NCBI RefSeq assembly: GCF_029227915.1
Contig: NC_079879.1
Span: forward strand, 19,980,501 to 20,044,500
Direction of reading: 5' to 3'
DNA: 64,000 nt
DNA from: Hydractinia symbiolongicarpus
Lineage: Eukaryota; Cnidaria; Hydrozoa; Anthoathecata; Hydractiniidae
Shown here piece by piece: positions 1-13,000 of this stretch. Both the position numbers and the translations under genes were made by a program. Within the stretch, counting starts at the first letter, position 1. Each line of letters begins with the position of its first letter. The notes below the pieces were generated by a model. It was given only the letters and a program-made list of their open reading frames with translations, did no database searches and was not told the origin of the DNA.

Positions 1-2019
1 AAACAAAAGCTTGGATTTCCGAGAAAACGCGTGCTTTTAAGGTAAGGACACACCCGCGTCATCACACAGAGACGAAAGTTTGTTTTATTCAATTCAATTT
101 GAAAATTTTGAATCCGCGATTTTATTCTACGGCTAATTTCGCTGATCTAAAGAATTATTTGTTTAACGTAGCTTGACATAAAATCCAAGTGACTTAAACA
201 GCCAAACGCGGTCATTTTTAAGTGCGGATAAATAGACACTTAAAATTGAGTGGGAGAAGTCAAAAGAAATTTCCCTGTAAAATATTTGGAGTAATGAGTG
301 AGTGAAAAATAAAAGCATTGCCAATATATCTGTCTTAAATAGGCTTAATCCAAACAGGTCTTAGACAACAACAGCAGAAGTGACTTGACTCGACTTTTTA
401 ATCTCCCAAGCTGAGTAAAAAACGAATCTTCTCTACACTATCCCCTTCCATATTCCTGATTGATAAAAAAAAATTAGGGAAGGAAGGGCTTTACCACAGC
501 TCGATGGGCAAGAATTAAAACAATTATTTTACTTCTACAGGCTGGTATTCTGCGTGTATAACAAGATTGCACGAGGTTTTAATATTCCATGTGCACACAA
601 CTTAGTGGATGTGTTCATTTTCCTTCTGATGTCGCTGAAAAATGCATGGCTCAAATGCTAATCAACCAACTCAACGTCGCGACGTCAATAACACTAATTT
701 AACACCTTAAGTTAAATTAATAAAGCAATTTCAATGCAGTTATAACTTTTGACGCCAAATAACTTGGAAACAAGGGTGGTAGCGTCAGACTTTTTTCACC
801 GCGTGGATAACCAGGGACCACCTGGGACTAAGTTGGATAACTTTGCCAAACATGGGTCCTCGAATCCATTTCAGAATGCACGGGTTGATGAAATCATCAA
901 AGAACATTTAAACCTCAATAGCTCTGAAACCGTTTGCCAAAAGTACATGATCCTATAAACTCTTTCATCAGCGGTTTAAGATCTTTACGAAGAAGGCAAC
1001 GAATATGCAAATTTATAGACAATTTTGTACTTTGTGGAAACTTTGCTGACGTCAGCAAAATTTCTAAACCCTTCACGAACCTATAAATTTTCTTAATCAG
1101 CGCTTTAATCTCACACAATAGAGGCAACGTGTAAACAAGGTTGTAAACTTTGTTCTTATGGACGGGTTGCTGATGTCATCAAAATTTAAATGACGCGTCT
1201 TTTCCATTGTTATCCTGCCTAAATAGATTATTCCACGGGCCTTACCGACTAGTCTATATAATAATACAGAGTGTACGCCTTTCCATCTGTAGCAGACAAA
1301 GTGAGTGTGTTTGCTTTGCTGACCTTCAAACTTCAATTATCAAAAGTATATGATCCTATACATTTTCTTGATCACTGTCTTAAGATCTATACTTTATAGG
1401 ACACGGGTACAAAATTTCTGAAAAAAACATTTTTGCAAAATTTTTGGCAGGTCTTACCTGACGTCATTAAAATTTGGATTTCCGAAAAAGGAATGTCTGG
1501 CTACGTGAGGAAACGTGAAAACAAGGTTTTAAATCTTTTTCTTATGGACGGGTTGCTGATGTCATCGAAATCCAAGTGACATTTCTCCATTGTTACCCTG
1601 CCTAAGTGGATTTTTCCACAAGCCTTATCAACCAAGTAAATTAACCAGTCGCATTCAAAACAGCTTTTCTCGCACATGTTTAAGCTTTCCAAGATTTGAC
1701 AAAAACAATAAATAATTTCTAAATTTGTCAAAGCTAAAAATGTGTGCAGGCTATAAAAACATTTTTAGACGTCCCTTTGTCATCGTGTTTTCGGCGTCGG
1801 AACTAGAAACGCTTGGTGAGTACCTCCCTTGTCCAGGTGACACGACCAAGCGCAAAACCCTAAAGCTTGCGCTTAGGGAAGCTTGGCGATAAAAGATTAA
1901 CCTCTTAACATCACACCAAAGAAATAACGATAGAAAAATTATTTGCATTTTAAATATATTTTTTTTACAGATGTATTTTTACATATTTTTAAAATTCTAT
2001 ATAGTCCTTTTAAATGAAA
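1..2019. other. Gene-free flank
   Basis: No reading frame here looks like a real gene. Short frames at 749-958, 1097-1336, 1501-1731 and 1751-1948 have no recognisable domain, and two of them are related only because they lie over copies of the same DNA repeat (separate entry). The stretch is AT-rich, with several short A/T runs. It ends at the stop codon of the minus-strand EAR gene. No clear AATAAA was seen just downstream of that stop on the minus strand. Confidence 0.6.
1121..1640. repeat. Two diverged direct copies of a ~135 bp repeat
   Basis: Positions 1121-1256 and 1506-1640 align over nearly their whole length. Both contain GGACGGGTTGCTGATGTCAT followed by a CCATTGTTA-CCTGCCTAA block and a TTCCAC block. 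Related fragments lie at 940-1000 and 1341-1393, both sharing GATCCTATA and TTAAGATCT. The arrangement suggests a decayed interspersed or locally duplicated repeat. It has no visible terminal inverted repeats or coding capacity, and the family is unknown. Confidence 0.6.
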
Positions 2020-5000
2020 TTAACACACATCATTTTCATAGATGTCGTCGTTACCTTCGAATATAGTTTTCAAAATCAACAGGTTGTTGTTGGTAGTAGC
2101 AACGGAGAACGCCCCACTGTCGGTTACAATGGTTTCCACATTTCTTGTACCAGTGAATTGTAAGGACTTACAACTTGTGAATCCAGACACGCCTTCCCAC
2201 TGGCACAAGCCAAATCCTTTTTCTGAACTGAGATAAGATAAAAACATTTGTTTACCAATTCTTTCTAGTTGAGATACTATGGCTTCGACTGGCAACTTCT
2301 GATAGAATTCAAACTTGTTTGTTTTATTGTTTTGCGCAAAGATAGTAACGTCTTCTCCACCAGACACTGATAATACAGTCGTCTCCAACTCTTTAAGTAA
2401 ACCTACAAAAATATGTTTCGGCTTTACGGTTTTCTGAAAATTTATTCTTTGCTCCTTTATAAGTGATGCAATATCATTTCCTTGTATGTTTAAGACATCA
2501 ACGAAATCCGTGCCGTCCTGATTGCCACTAACAGCAAGAAAATCTTTGTCAATGCTCCTAAATTTTCTCACCGCGACCGATATTATAGATTCACCATTAT
2601 TCTCCGTCTTCATGAGTTCGCTATACAAACTTTTGAAATTTTCAGCAAGGACCGTGCTGCTGTTCAATATTGGTGCAAGTTCTGTTTTTAATAGCTCCAT
2701 ATTGAGTGACTGATAAGGGAAAAAAGAAGCGTCTCCCCAAACGTAAACTTCCGGCTCCTGCTTACATCCATGAGTTTCGTTTACTCCTAAAGTAAAAATG
2801 GTAAATTAAATCAACAAATTTCAGCAATAGTAAAGTAAAAAAATGGATATGAGACTTACCTGAAGACGAATGATATACAAGGAGGGCAGTGAATGTATTA
2901 TAGATAAAAAATTCAAGTATTTGGGCGTTCGTTGTTATAGTTTGCAGGACGAAGCATTGTAAATCTTGTGTACATTTCAGCACATACGCTGGTCCGCAAC
3001 CAGCACCTTGTGCTCGAGCAACAGAGATGAAGACTGTGTCGTTCAAAACGGTGGAATGAAGCGATCCCAGAATTTCAGCAGAAAAGGATTTGACATCAAC
3101 TTTCTCGAAACCACTAAGAAATTTTTGGTTTTCTAGAAACAATGGAAATTATACAGCAAATCAGAAGCGAACAAGGTAAAATATAAAAGCGTCAAATAAA
3201 TACCCGATACAGGCACCAGAGTTTCCGTCGAAGTACATAACGAAGTGGCTTGAGTGCTTAACATCAGTAAACCAGATTTAATATCTTCATTAACTGCATC
3301 AGTGTAGTTCCCAACTTCCCCTATCTTGATTCCATTTACCAAGCCATTCACAGTCATGTTACCTATAAGGCAAATATTATTTTACAACAATTTGTATTGC
3401 ACAATCCGAGAAGGACAACAAGGAGCATGTGCTGACCTATAATAGTCAAATTTTTCGTGAAGGTTTGATCCATATTGATAAACTGTTCGCCGTCATTGGT
3501 GGTTTTCCATGCATTGAGGTTGAAGCTGTGGAGGTCCACACCGTTCACTACACCGGTAGTAGTAGTAACATCTCCGGTAATTGATACATTGGTAAACAAT
3601 TTGTGGCCATTGATAATCGATGTGTCGTTAGCTTGGAACAAATTTTCGGATATGTCGATGTCATTAACGGTAGAACCATTTGGAAACTCAATCATGTTTT
3701 TAATGATAACATTTGAAAAGGATTTACTACCTGATACAGTCTGATCAGTGTTCAATGTGAATCTGTCGTCATTAAGTTTCGCAACATCCACACCATCGAT
3801 TAATGTGGTAACGTCGAAGTTTCCGCTCACATCAATGTCAGAAAATTGGAAAAAATTCGAGATATTTTTGTCCCCATGCGTTTTCATAAGTTGGTTTGTG
3901 CTGATACCATTCAAGAGATTTACAGTTAAATTGGTGCCAATTTCCAAACCACCTTGAAAGTGATATGAACCGCTCAGAACTTGATACTGATTCAGTCTAA
4001 CTGCAGACTGGCTAAGAGCAGTGATGTTGATGTCGTTTACCAAGCTACTGACCAACACGTTATCTGAAACAATAGCAGTTCCATTTACAATGACTGAATT
4101 TTCGAAAGTAGTTGGTTGGCAAATTGTGTGGTCACCGGTTTTAGTAAGAACGTCATCTGTTAGGAGCGACATATTGACACCGTTGACTAGTCCGAGAAAG
4201 GTGACATTTTGGAATGTTACATTCTTAAACGTTTTTACACCCGTTATCGTTTCGTCAGATGTGAGATGGACAGCAGAATTGTTATACTCGTCTAAATCAA
4301 TGTTGTTAATGCGTCCCTTCACTGTAAGATTATTGTTGACAAGCACATTTCGTTCAAAAGTGTACATGGCATTCAGTGTTTGATCTTTATTCTTCTCGAC
4401 CGTATTGGTCTTCAATTCCGTGATGTTGACACTGTCGATCAAGTTTGTAGCATAAACATTTTTCGTCTTAATGGATGAAAAGTTTATGTCGCCAAGGACA
4501 GTTTGATTACCACTGATCAAAAAGATATTGGTGAGGTCTACGCCTGCAAATAGATTGGTAACGAGGTTTGATACATGCAAATGGTCATATTGAACGCTTC
4601 CGTTAATGAAGTTGGTTCCGTTGGATCTCAGCGCAGAATTTAGGAAGTGGTGGAAATTAACATCGTTGATCCAGGAGTTGTTCGATGTCCTTAAATTGAT
4701 AATGTGAATATAGTTGTGAAATATGAAGTTAGCATTTAATGTTTGATTGCCAGATGACTTCATAATGTTTTTATCTATTTCTGTCAAATTTACATTGTTG
4801 ACTAAACCAGGTGAGGTAACAGTTTGGTGGAACTCAACGTCATCAAGAAATCGTTTCTCGCCATATACACGTTGATCTTTTGATATTCTCACGGTGGTGT
4901 TGTAAAGCTCAGTTAGATTTACGCCGTTGATGAGTCCTGCTACAGACAAGTTTTGCTTGCAGTCGATGCCAGACACGAATACAATGCTTCCATTTATAGT

Positions 5001-8000
5001 TTGGTTTCGGTCCTTGTGAACAGCATTTTGTTCCATGTCGTAAATGTCGATCTCATTTACAGTCCCATCGACATGAATGATGTAAGCGTCCAAAATTTCT
5101 TTAAAGACGGTATCCTCTGTCATAGTCAAAACGCCGGTGATGTTCTGCTGCGTTGTCAGAGTAATAACGTCGGTAGGAATGGTCAAGTTGTTCACCTGTC
5201 CAGCCACCTCGGCGTCTTTAAGCAATGTGACATCGTCCTGAAAGATGATGTTTCCGTAGATGGTATCTTCGCTTCCGTTCTTAACAGCATTTTCATAAAA
5301 CGCTAAAAAGTCTTCTCCATTGATCGTTCCGTTGGAATAGACCATTTTGTTTACATGAACGATTTTCTTAAACGTTGTCATACCTCTAATAGTTTGAGCA
5401 GTTGACAGAGTTACGAAGTCGTCTGGAATATGATAGCTGCCGATTTCACCATTTGCGGCAAGGTTGCCCTTAACAATAACGTTTTCAAAAACGAATTGAG
5501 CGTAAAGGTTTTCGTTTGAAGAAAGAGAAATCAAGTCGTCTTTTAGAGTAGGCAAATACACATCGTTGATGGAAAGCACTTTTAACATAGTAGTAACATT
5601 AATACCACCGACGAAAGTTTTTTGACCGGTGATAGATACTCCACTGCCTTTTAAGACAGCCAGTTTTTCCCACTTTGTCAAGTTAACAGAATCAACGAAG
5701 CCCGTCACTACAATGTTGGAATTAACGTTTGTTACGCCAACTCGGAATGTTTTGTGACCGCCGATTGACTGTGGTCCAGTAAGAGTGACGGCATCCTCAG
5801 ACAAATCCAATCCGTCGATTGTTGAAGTTGTGACTAAATTACCTAAAAATATTAAAGAGTAAAGTTAATGATGTAAAAGCGCGGTGGCAACAATTATCGA
5901 AATGACGAGTGAAATTATTGTAAGCAGACATACCGTTTACAGTAACATTAGTCGTAAATGTCATGTCCGACTTAACAAGCTGTTCAGTAGTCAAGGTCAT
6001 GGCATCTGACAAGTTGTATCCGTTAATATTTTCTACTTTAAGATGGCCTTTCACATTTACAGATTTGAAAGTTTTTGCACCTAAAGAAATAACAAGTAAT
6101 TTGAAAACGAGAAAACGGTTCAAAACAAAGGAAGATTGAAAGAAACATTCACCACAACGTAATTGTAGTATCTTACCTGTTATGACTTGCGGTTTTCCAG
6201 CCAATAAAATATCTTCGTTTAAAGCAGTTATGTTGATACCGTCCACTAAACCATCCACGCGAATATTGGAATCGACAACGAAACCTTCGTCGAATACTAT
6301 ATAAGTTGAAACAGTTTGGTTAGTATCCGGGGTCATTTTGTTGTTGAAAAAGTTAGTAACGTTAACGTCATCCAAATAGCCGTCGACTTGCAATACGCCG
6401 TTGAAAATTACAGAACCAAAGTTTTTATAGCCTGTTATGCCTATGAATCCATCCGTAGTAACAAAATCGCCAGGAACGTGGTAACCGTCAAGAGTGAAAT
6501 TTGACAAGGTGACATTATTTTTAAGTAACAAGTCGTTTCCGAATACTTTTGACGCTGTGATATGTTGTGCTGTGTTGGTTGTCATGTACGATTCAATTTT
6601 CTTTCCATTAACAAAGCCATTCACACTCAGATTTTGGGCGAAGGTGACGTTTTCGGTGAATGTATAATGGCCTTCAAGAATTTGTTCGGTACTTTTGCTC
6701 CAATGTCTCCCTGCAAGATCAGTAATGTTGGTGCTGTCAATAAGGCCATGCACAGTGGTAACATTAGTAGAAAGCGTGTTAGTCACGGTTATTGTTTCGG
6801 TAAATGTCTAAAATTTGAAAATACATGGTGAGAACAAGGCAAGCTAAGCAATAGTGTTAAGAACGAAAACGAGTAAACTTTTTTACCTTCTCTCCACTGA
6901 TAACAACTGCTTCGTTGATTTTCACAACATCGTTTAGTCTTTCTTGAAGTGCGAGAATTCTGGCTTCTTGTTGCTCGATTAAATACTTCAGCAACACAGC
7001 TCTCTTTTCCGATTCTACAATGGGATTGACAGTGACATTGTCCGTGTAGTACATACTTCCTGTCAATAGAGTATTTTCAATCGTGATGTTTGTAAAAAAG
7101 ATGTTTGCAGTAACGTTCTGTTCCGTACTTTTTGTCATTACGTTGTTCGTGACGTGCAGCAGAACTTGCGATAAGGTCTTTTTGATCTGAAAAGAAAGTA
7201 AAGAATTCAGTAAACGGACCATAAATCGAATACTCTTAGCTGCATCAACGCGCCTTACCAATTCTAGTTCCTCAGTCATTTTCGTTAATAAAGCAGCTAT
7301 GATCTCCGGCACAGATGGGTCTAACTTAGGTACAGGTCTTCTAGTGAAGGACAATTTAAAGACGTTGAAACCAGATCTTGTTGTGAGGTTGTAGTTGGCG
7401 ACAGCTAAATAGGTTTCGTTTCCGGCCTTGAAAGGAAGAACTGATCGAACGTCAGGAATAGCATCTTGATTTTCGGGAAATGGAGACAAACCTAAAAAAA
7501 TAACAAAACAACAGGTATAAAGCGCGATGCCTCGAAGCAGCCATAATCATTATTTGCCGTAAGGAAAACCAAAACAGACCTTGAACGTCAGTTGGTTTAA
7601 AGAATCCTCTTAGCGGGTCGTAGGTGTAGATGACCGCTTGTGATCTCGCGTTTGAAACAACCAACATAGGAGATCCATCATCGCTCGTAAAGTAGGACCA
7701 TTTTACTGCACCGTTGGTGGGTATTTTCTGCCATTCAACCCACATAGTTCCTAAAATAGAGACGTTAATCCTGTGTAGCCAGGTGAAAAGTATTTACTGG
7801 TCAAGATCCGAGTAATTCTCAGAGTTATTCTTTGTTCATATGTCACAGAATTAACAGTACCTGTCCACCAGTAAATAACGGAATCAATGCGATAATCCTT
7901 GATCTTATTGTACGCTGCGGTTAAGCTATCAAATGCCGTGATTATTGTGTACTCGTTTGCGACAGCTAAGTAGTGGTGATTTTCGAAGGAGAAGTATTCG

Positions 8001-9364
8001 AAATCCCTACCACCGTGTGTAGCAATTCTCTGGTACAAATCAAAAGGGCCTCCCGCTTTGCCAAACTGCTGCATTGTGCGTTCCCTAGAACGGTTAAAAT
8101 AAAAGAAATTGCGAGGTGAAATTATAAACACAAACAAAACATTAATTCGATGCATTACTTAGACACTTACTTGTAAACAGAAGAATAGATGTCCACTTTT
8201 CCACTATTATCAATGTGATTGACAAAGAGAATGTAACGAACGCCACCTATCATGACAATCTCCACATCTTGGGCACCCTGGGTTTCGAAAGTTTGGACTA
8301 GTTCATACCCAAACTGAGATTGAATATGCATGGTTGATTTCACATGGTATTTATCGCCGACCTCAAAGTACGAATTGGCAGTCACAAAGTAGTGGTGGCC
8401 ATCTTTGCTGAAAACTTTAACGCTTTTCGCGCCAAGAGTACGCACTTTTGTTCGGTAGTGAAACGGCTTTTCCAAATTCTCATGAGGTAAAAATTGCTGC
8501 AATTGAAACCATTTTTCGTATGTGCTACCTCCACCGTACCAATTTTGCCCTACGTGATCTAGAAAGATGGCGTATTTATTGCCACCTAAATCAGCATATT
8601 CAAAGTCAATACCACCAGATGTCGAAAATTCCTGCAACAAATCAAACTTATAAGTCGTTTCATTCATTACATATACAGCTGACTTTGTGATGTACTGGTT
8701 GAGCTCGTTCATAAAATTCACTACAGCTAAATATTGTTTGTTTTTAATAACGAATGGTTCTAATTCCACTGGATGCATTGTTGGAATGGACTGCCATGGC
8801 GTGATGTTCTGTACCTGTGCCTCATACGCTAAAGAAACGAATAAGATAATCTTATTAAATGCTAACTTTTAAAGAACGCTCTCATTCCGCAGACCTCATA
8901 TTTTGAAAGTCAGTCATTAACTAAAGGGGGTAGCCTTCTCAAAACGTTAACGGTTTTTTTTAAAAAAGATGTATGTGCGCAAACGCTTGAAATTGTGTCA
9001 ACTCTCAAAAACTACCAAGATACAGGCGCTGTTGTCAGAGTATCGAATGAACATGCTTACATACGAACTGCTAAGGGCTGCGGCCAGGAAGTCTCGTTGA
9101 AAAGCGGCCTTAGGTTTTCCCCACACACAAGCGCGAGAATTGTTTCCACTTACTTGTTTCTTTCTCCGCAATAAAATCCTGGATTGATATTGCCCTTTTT
9201 ACACGCCGTTTTCGTTGCTGACTTGCTTTGTGCAGTTGTAGTTTGAAAGACGACAATGAATCTTCCATATATTGTCCTATGTCGGCGGTGAAGGAAGTCG
9301 TATGCACATTGTCAACTACCACGGAAATTATCAGCACAGCCCAAGCAACGGTCAGTGTACCCAT
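2020..9364 (-). CDS. Secreted EAR-repeat / VNG-repeat protein, left copy (12 coding exons)
   Basis: This is the mirror copy of the gene at 10035-17379. Coding exons in transcript order are 9364-9154, 8828-8171, 8084-7861, 7750-7580, 7491-7259, 7186-6887, 6807-6177, 6080-5934, 5842-3437, 3362-3204, 3132-2860 and 2786-2020. All junctions are GT-AG, and the frame stays open for 6180 bases (2059 residues). The product begins with a signal peptide (MGTLTVAWAVLIISVVV), then a basic RKRRVKR processing site near residue 55, EAR/EPTP-type beta-propeller blades, a short helical segment, many ~70-residue repeats with VNGVNL and Q-T-I-G-KTF cores, and a C-terminal EAR-like region in the last exon. EAR repeats are known from LGI and TSPEAR proteins, where they mediate extracellular contacts. 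The exact role here is unknown. Exons 1-11 and their introns match the right copy almost base for base; exon 12 does not. Confidence 0.85.
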
Positions 9365-9445
9365 CTGAAAGGGATAATAGAGAATAAAAAACGATTAAAT
9401 ATTCTTGTTTTTGAAAAAAGGTTACAAAGTAACACAATTTCTTAC

Positions 9446-9716
9446 CATTAGTACATGAAACACATTACAGATAGAATATTACAGTATTTATAAACTTTGT
9501 GGTCACACATGATTGGTTGTCATTATAGAGTATGTCCAAAAAGACACGCAAGGGACGAGTAAATATAAACAAACAGTTTCAGACATTAACGACAACAAGT
9601 TTTATATGCTTTTTTTCCTTACAATCTAAAGCTTTCCTTGGGGAGCTAAAAGTTTATAAATACTTAGTAGTATTTTGTGTGTTGTGCGACTCTTGCGACA
9701 GTTTCATGTACTAATG
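9446..9716. promoter_or_regulatory. Shared divergent promoter region of the duplicated genes
   Basis: TATAAATA boxes face outward at 9485-9492 (minus-strand gene) and 9655-9662 (plus-strand gene). Each is followed by a short, partly conserved leader that ends in TGTACTAATG and a GTAAG splice donor (9446 on minus, 9716 on plus). The leader splices to an acceptor (CCCTTTCAG) placed directly before the coding ATG. Exon 0 therefore ends in ATG and the next exon starts with ATG, giving an in-frame Met-Met start, preceded by a two-codon upstream frame (ATG TAC TAA). Transcription starts are inferred, not seen. Confidence 0.6.
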
Positions 9717-9759
9717 GTAAGAAATTATGTTACTTTGTAATCTTTTTTCAAAAACAAGG

Positions 9760-9997
9760 AAATGAACAAAATTTTATATCTCAAGTTAAGTTTTTGACAG
9801 TTTCGCATCGCTATTTCTAACGAATAGTACTCTTTCTTTCAAAGTTTTATAACAAAGTTTTGAATGCCTTCTTACACTTTCTTTTATCGTTATTTTCTAC
9901 CGATTGTATTGTGAAAGTTTTAGACCACAATATCTTTGCGTAAAAAATTCTGTACAAGATCTCAGTAGGACAACAATTTCGGCAGCAACGCAATACA
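9760..9997. other. ~238 bp present only in the right arm (5' intron)
   Basis: Sequence after TTTTTCAAAAACAAG in the right arm resumes matching the left arm only at about 9998 (TTAATCG...). The extra segment is AT-rich and noncoding, and it lies in the intron between the leader exon and the first coding exon. It is either an insertion on the right or a deletion on the left. No terminal repeats or target-site duplication were recognised. Confidence 0.6.
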
Positions 9998-10034
9998 AAC
10001 TTAATCGTTTTTTATTCTCTATTATCCCTTTCAG

Positions 10035-13000
10035 ATGGGTACACTGACCGTTGCTTGGGCTGTGCTGATAATTTCCGTGGTAGTTGACAATGTGCATACG
10101 ACTTCCTTCACCGCCGACATAGGACAATATATGGAAGATTCATTGTCGTCTTTCAAACTACAACTGCACAAAGCAAGTCAGCAACGAAAACGGCGTGTAA
10201 AAAGGGCAATATCAATCCAGGATTTTATTGCGGAGAAAGAAACAAGTAAGTGGAAACAATTTTCGCGCTTGTGTGTGGGGAAAACCTAAGGCCGCTTTTC
10301 AACGAGACATCCTGGCCGCAACCCTTAGCAGTTCGTATGTAAGCATGTTCATTCATTACTGACAACAGCGCCTGTATCTTGGTAGTTTTTGAGAGTTGAC
10401 ATAATTTCAAGCGTTTGCGCACATACATCTTTTTTAAAAAAAACCGTAAACGTTTTGAGAAGGCTACCCCCTTTAATTAATGACTGACTTTCAAAATATG
10501 AGGTCTGCGGAATGAGAGCGTTCTTTAAAAGTTAGCATTTAATAAGATTATCTTATTCGTTTCTTTAGCGTATGAGGCACAGGTACAGAACATCACGCCA
10601 TGGCAGTCCATTCCAACAATGCATCCAGTGGAATTGGAACCATTCGTTATTAAAAACAAACAATATTTAGCTGTAGTGAATTTTATGAACGAGCTCAACC
10701 AGTACATCACGAAGTCAGCTGTATATGTTATGAATGAAACGACTTATAAGTTTGATTTGTTGCAGGAATTTTCGACATCTGGTGGTATTGACTTTGAATA
10801 TGCTGATTTAGGTGGCAATAAATACGCCATCTTTCTAGATCACGTAGGGCAAAATTGGTACGGTGGAGGTAGCACATACGAAAAATGGTTTCAATTGCAG
10901 CAATTTTTACCTCATGAGAATTTGGAAAAGCCGTTTCACTACCGGACAAAAGTGCGTACTCTTGGCGCGAAAAGCGTTAAAGTTTTCAGCAAAGATGGCC
11001 ACCACTACTTTGTGACTGCCAATTCGTACTTTGAGGTCGGCGATAAATACCATGTGAAATCAACCATGCATATTCAATCTCAGTTTGGGTATGAACTAGT
11101 CCAAACTTTCGAAACCCAGGGTGCCCAAGATGTGGAGATTGTCATGATAGGTGGCGTTCGTTACATTCTCTTTGTCAATCACATTGATAATAGTGGAAAA
11201 GTGGACATCTATTCTTCTGTTTACAAGTAAGTGTCTAAGTAATGCATCGAATTAATGTTTTGTTTGTGTTTATAATTTCACCTCGCAATTTCTTTTATTT
11301 TAACCGTTCTAGGGAACGCACAATGCAGCAGTTTGGCAAAGCGGGAGGCCCTTTTGATTTGTACCAGAGAATTGCTACACACGGTGGTAGGGATTTCGAA
11401 TACTTCTCCTTCGAAAATCACCACTACTTAGCTGTCGCAAACGAGTACACAATAATCACGGCATTTGATAGCTTAACCGCAGCGTACAATAAGATCAAGG
11501 ATTATCGCATTGATTCCGTTATTTACTGGTGGACAGGTACTGTTAATTCTGTGACATATGAACAAATAATAACTCTGAGAATTACTCGGATCTTGACCAG
11601 TAAATACTTTTCACCTGGCTACACAGGATTAACGTCTCTATTTTAGGAACTATGTGGGTTGAATGGCAGAAAATACCCACCAACGGTGCAGTAAAATGGT
11701 CCTACTTTACGAGCGATGATGGATCTCCTATGTTGGTTGTTTCAAACGCGAGATCACAAGCGGTCATCTACACCTACGACCCGCTAAGAGGATTCTTTAA
11801 ACCAACTGACGTTCAAGGTCTGTTTTGGTTTTCCTTACGGCAAATAATGATTATGGCTGCTTCGAGGCATCGCGCTTTATACCTGTTGTTTTGTTATTTT
11901 TTTAGGTTTGTCTCCATTTCCCGAAAATCAAGATGCTATTCCTGACGTTCGATCAGTTCTTCCTTTCAAGGCCGGAAACGAAACCTATTTAGCTGTCGCC
12001 AACTACAACCTCACAACAAGATCTGGTTTCAACGTCTTTAAATTGTCCTTCACTAGAAGACCTGTACCTAAGTTAGACCCATCTGTGCCAGAGATCATAG
12101 CTGCTTTATTAACGAAAATGACTGAGGAACTAGAATTGGTAAGGCGCGTTGATACAGCTAAGAGTATTCGATTTATGGTCCGTTTACTGAATTCTTTACT
12201 TTCTTTTCAGATCAAAAAGACCTTATCGCAAGTTCTGCTGCACGTCACGAACAACGTAATGACAAAAAGTACGGAACAGAACGTCACTGCTAACATCTTT
12301 TTTACAAACATCACGATTGAAAATACTCTATTGACAGGAAGTATGTACTACACGGACAATGTCACTGTCAATCCCATTGTAGAATCGGAAAAGAGAGCTG
12401 TGTTGCTGAAGTATTTAATCGAGCAACAAGAAGCCAGAATTCTCGCACTTCAAGAAAGACTAAACGATGTTGTGAAAATCAACGAAGCAGTTGTTATCAG
12501 TGGAGAGAAGGTAAAAAAGTTTACTCGTTTTCGTTCTTAACACTATTGCCTAGCTTGCCTTGTTCTCACCATGTATTTTCAAATTTTAGACATTTACCGA
12601 AACAATAACCGTGACTAACACGCTTTCTACTAATGTTACCACTGTGCATGGCCTTATTGACAGCACCAACATTACTGATCTTGCAGGGAGACATTGGAGC
12701 AAAAGTACCGAACAAATTCTTGAAGGCCATTATACATTCACCGAAAACGTCACCTTCGCCCAAAATCTGAGTGTGAATGGCTTTGTTAATGGAAAGAAAA
12801 TTGAATCGTACATGACAACTAACACAGCACAACATATCACAGCGTCAAAAGTATTCGGAAACGACTTGTTACTTAAAAATAATGTCACCTTGTCAAATTT
12901 CACTCTTGACGGTTACCACGTTCCTGGCGATTTTGTTACTACGGATGGATTCATAGGCATAACAGGCTATAAAAACTTTGGTTCTGTAATTTTCAACGGC

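Noticed and set aside
3475-5306. Several antisense frames of 69-120 codons opposite the large VNG-repeat exon, mirrored at 14091-15922
   Set aside because: They are shadows of the repetitive coding strand and have no independent start context or domain.
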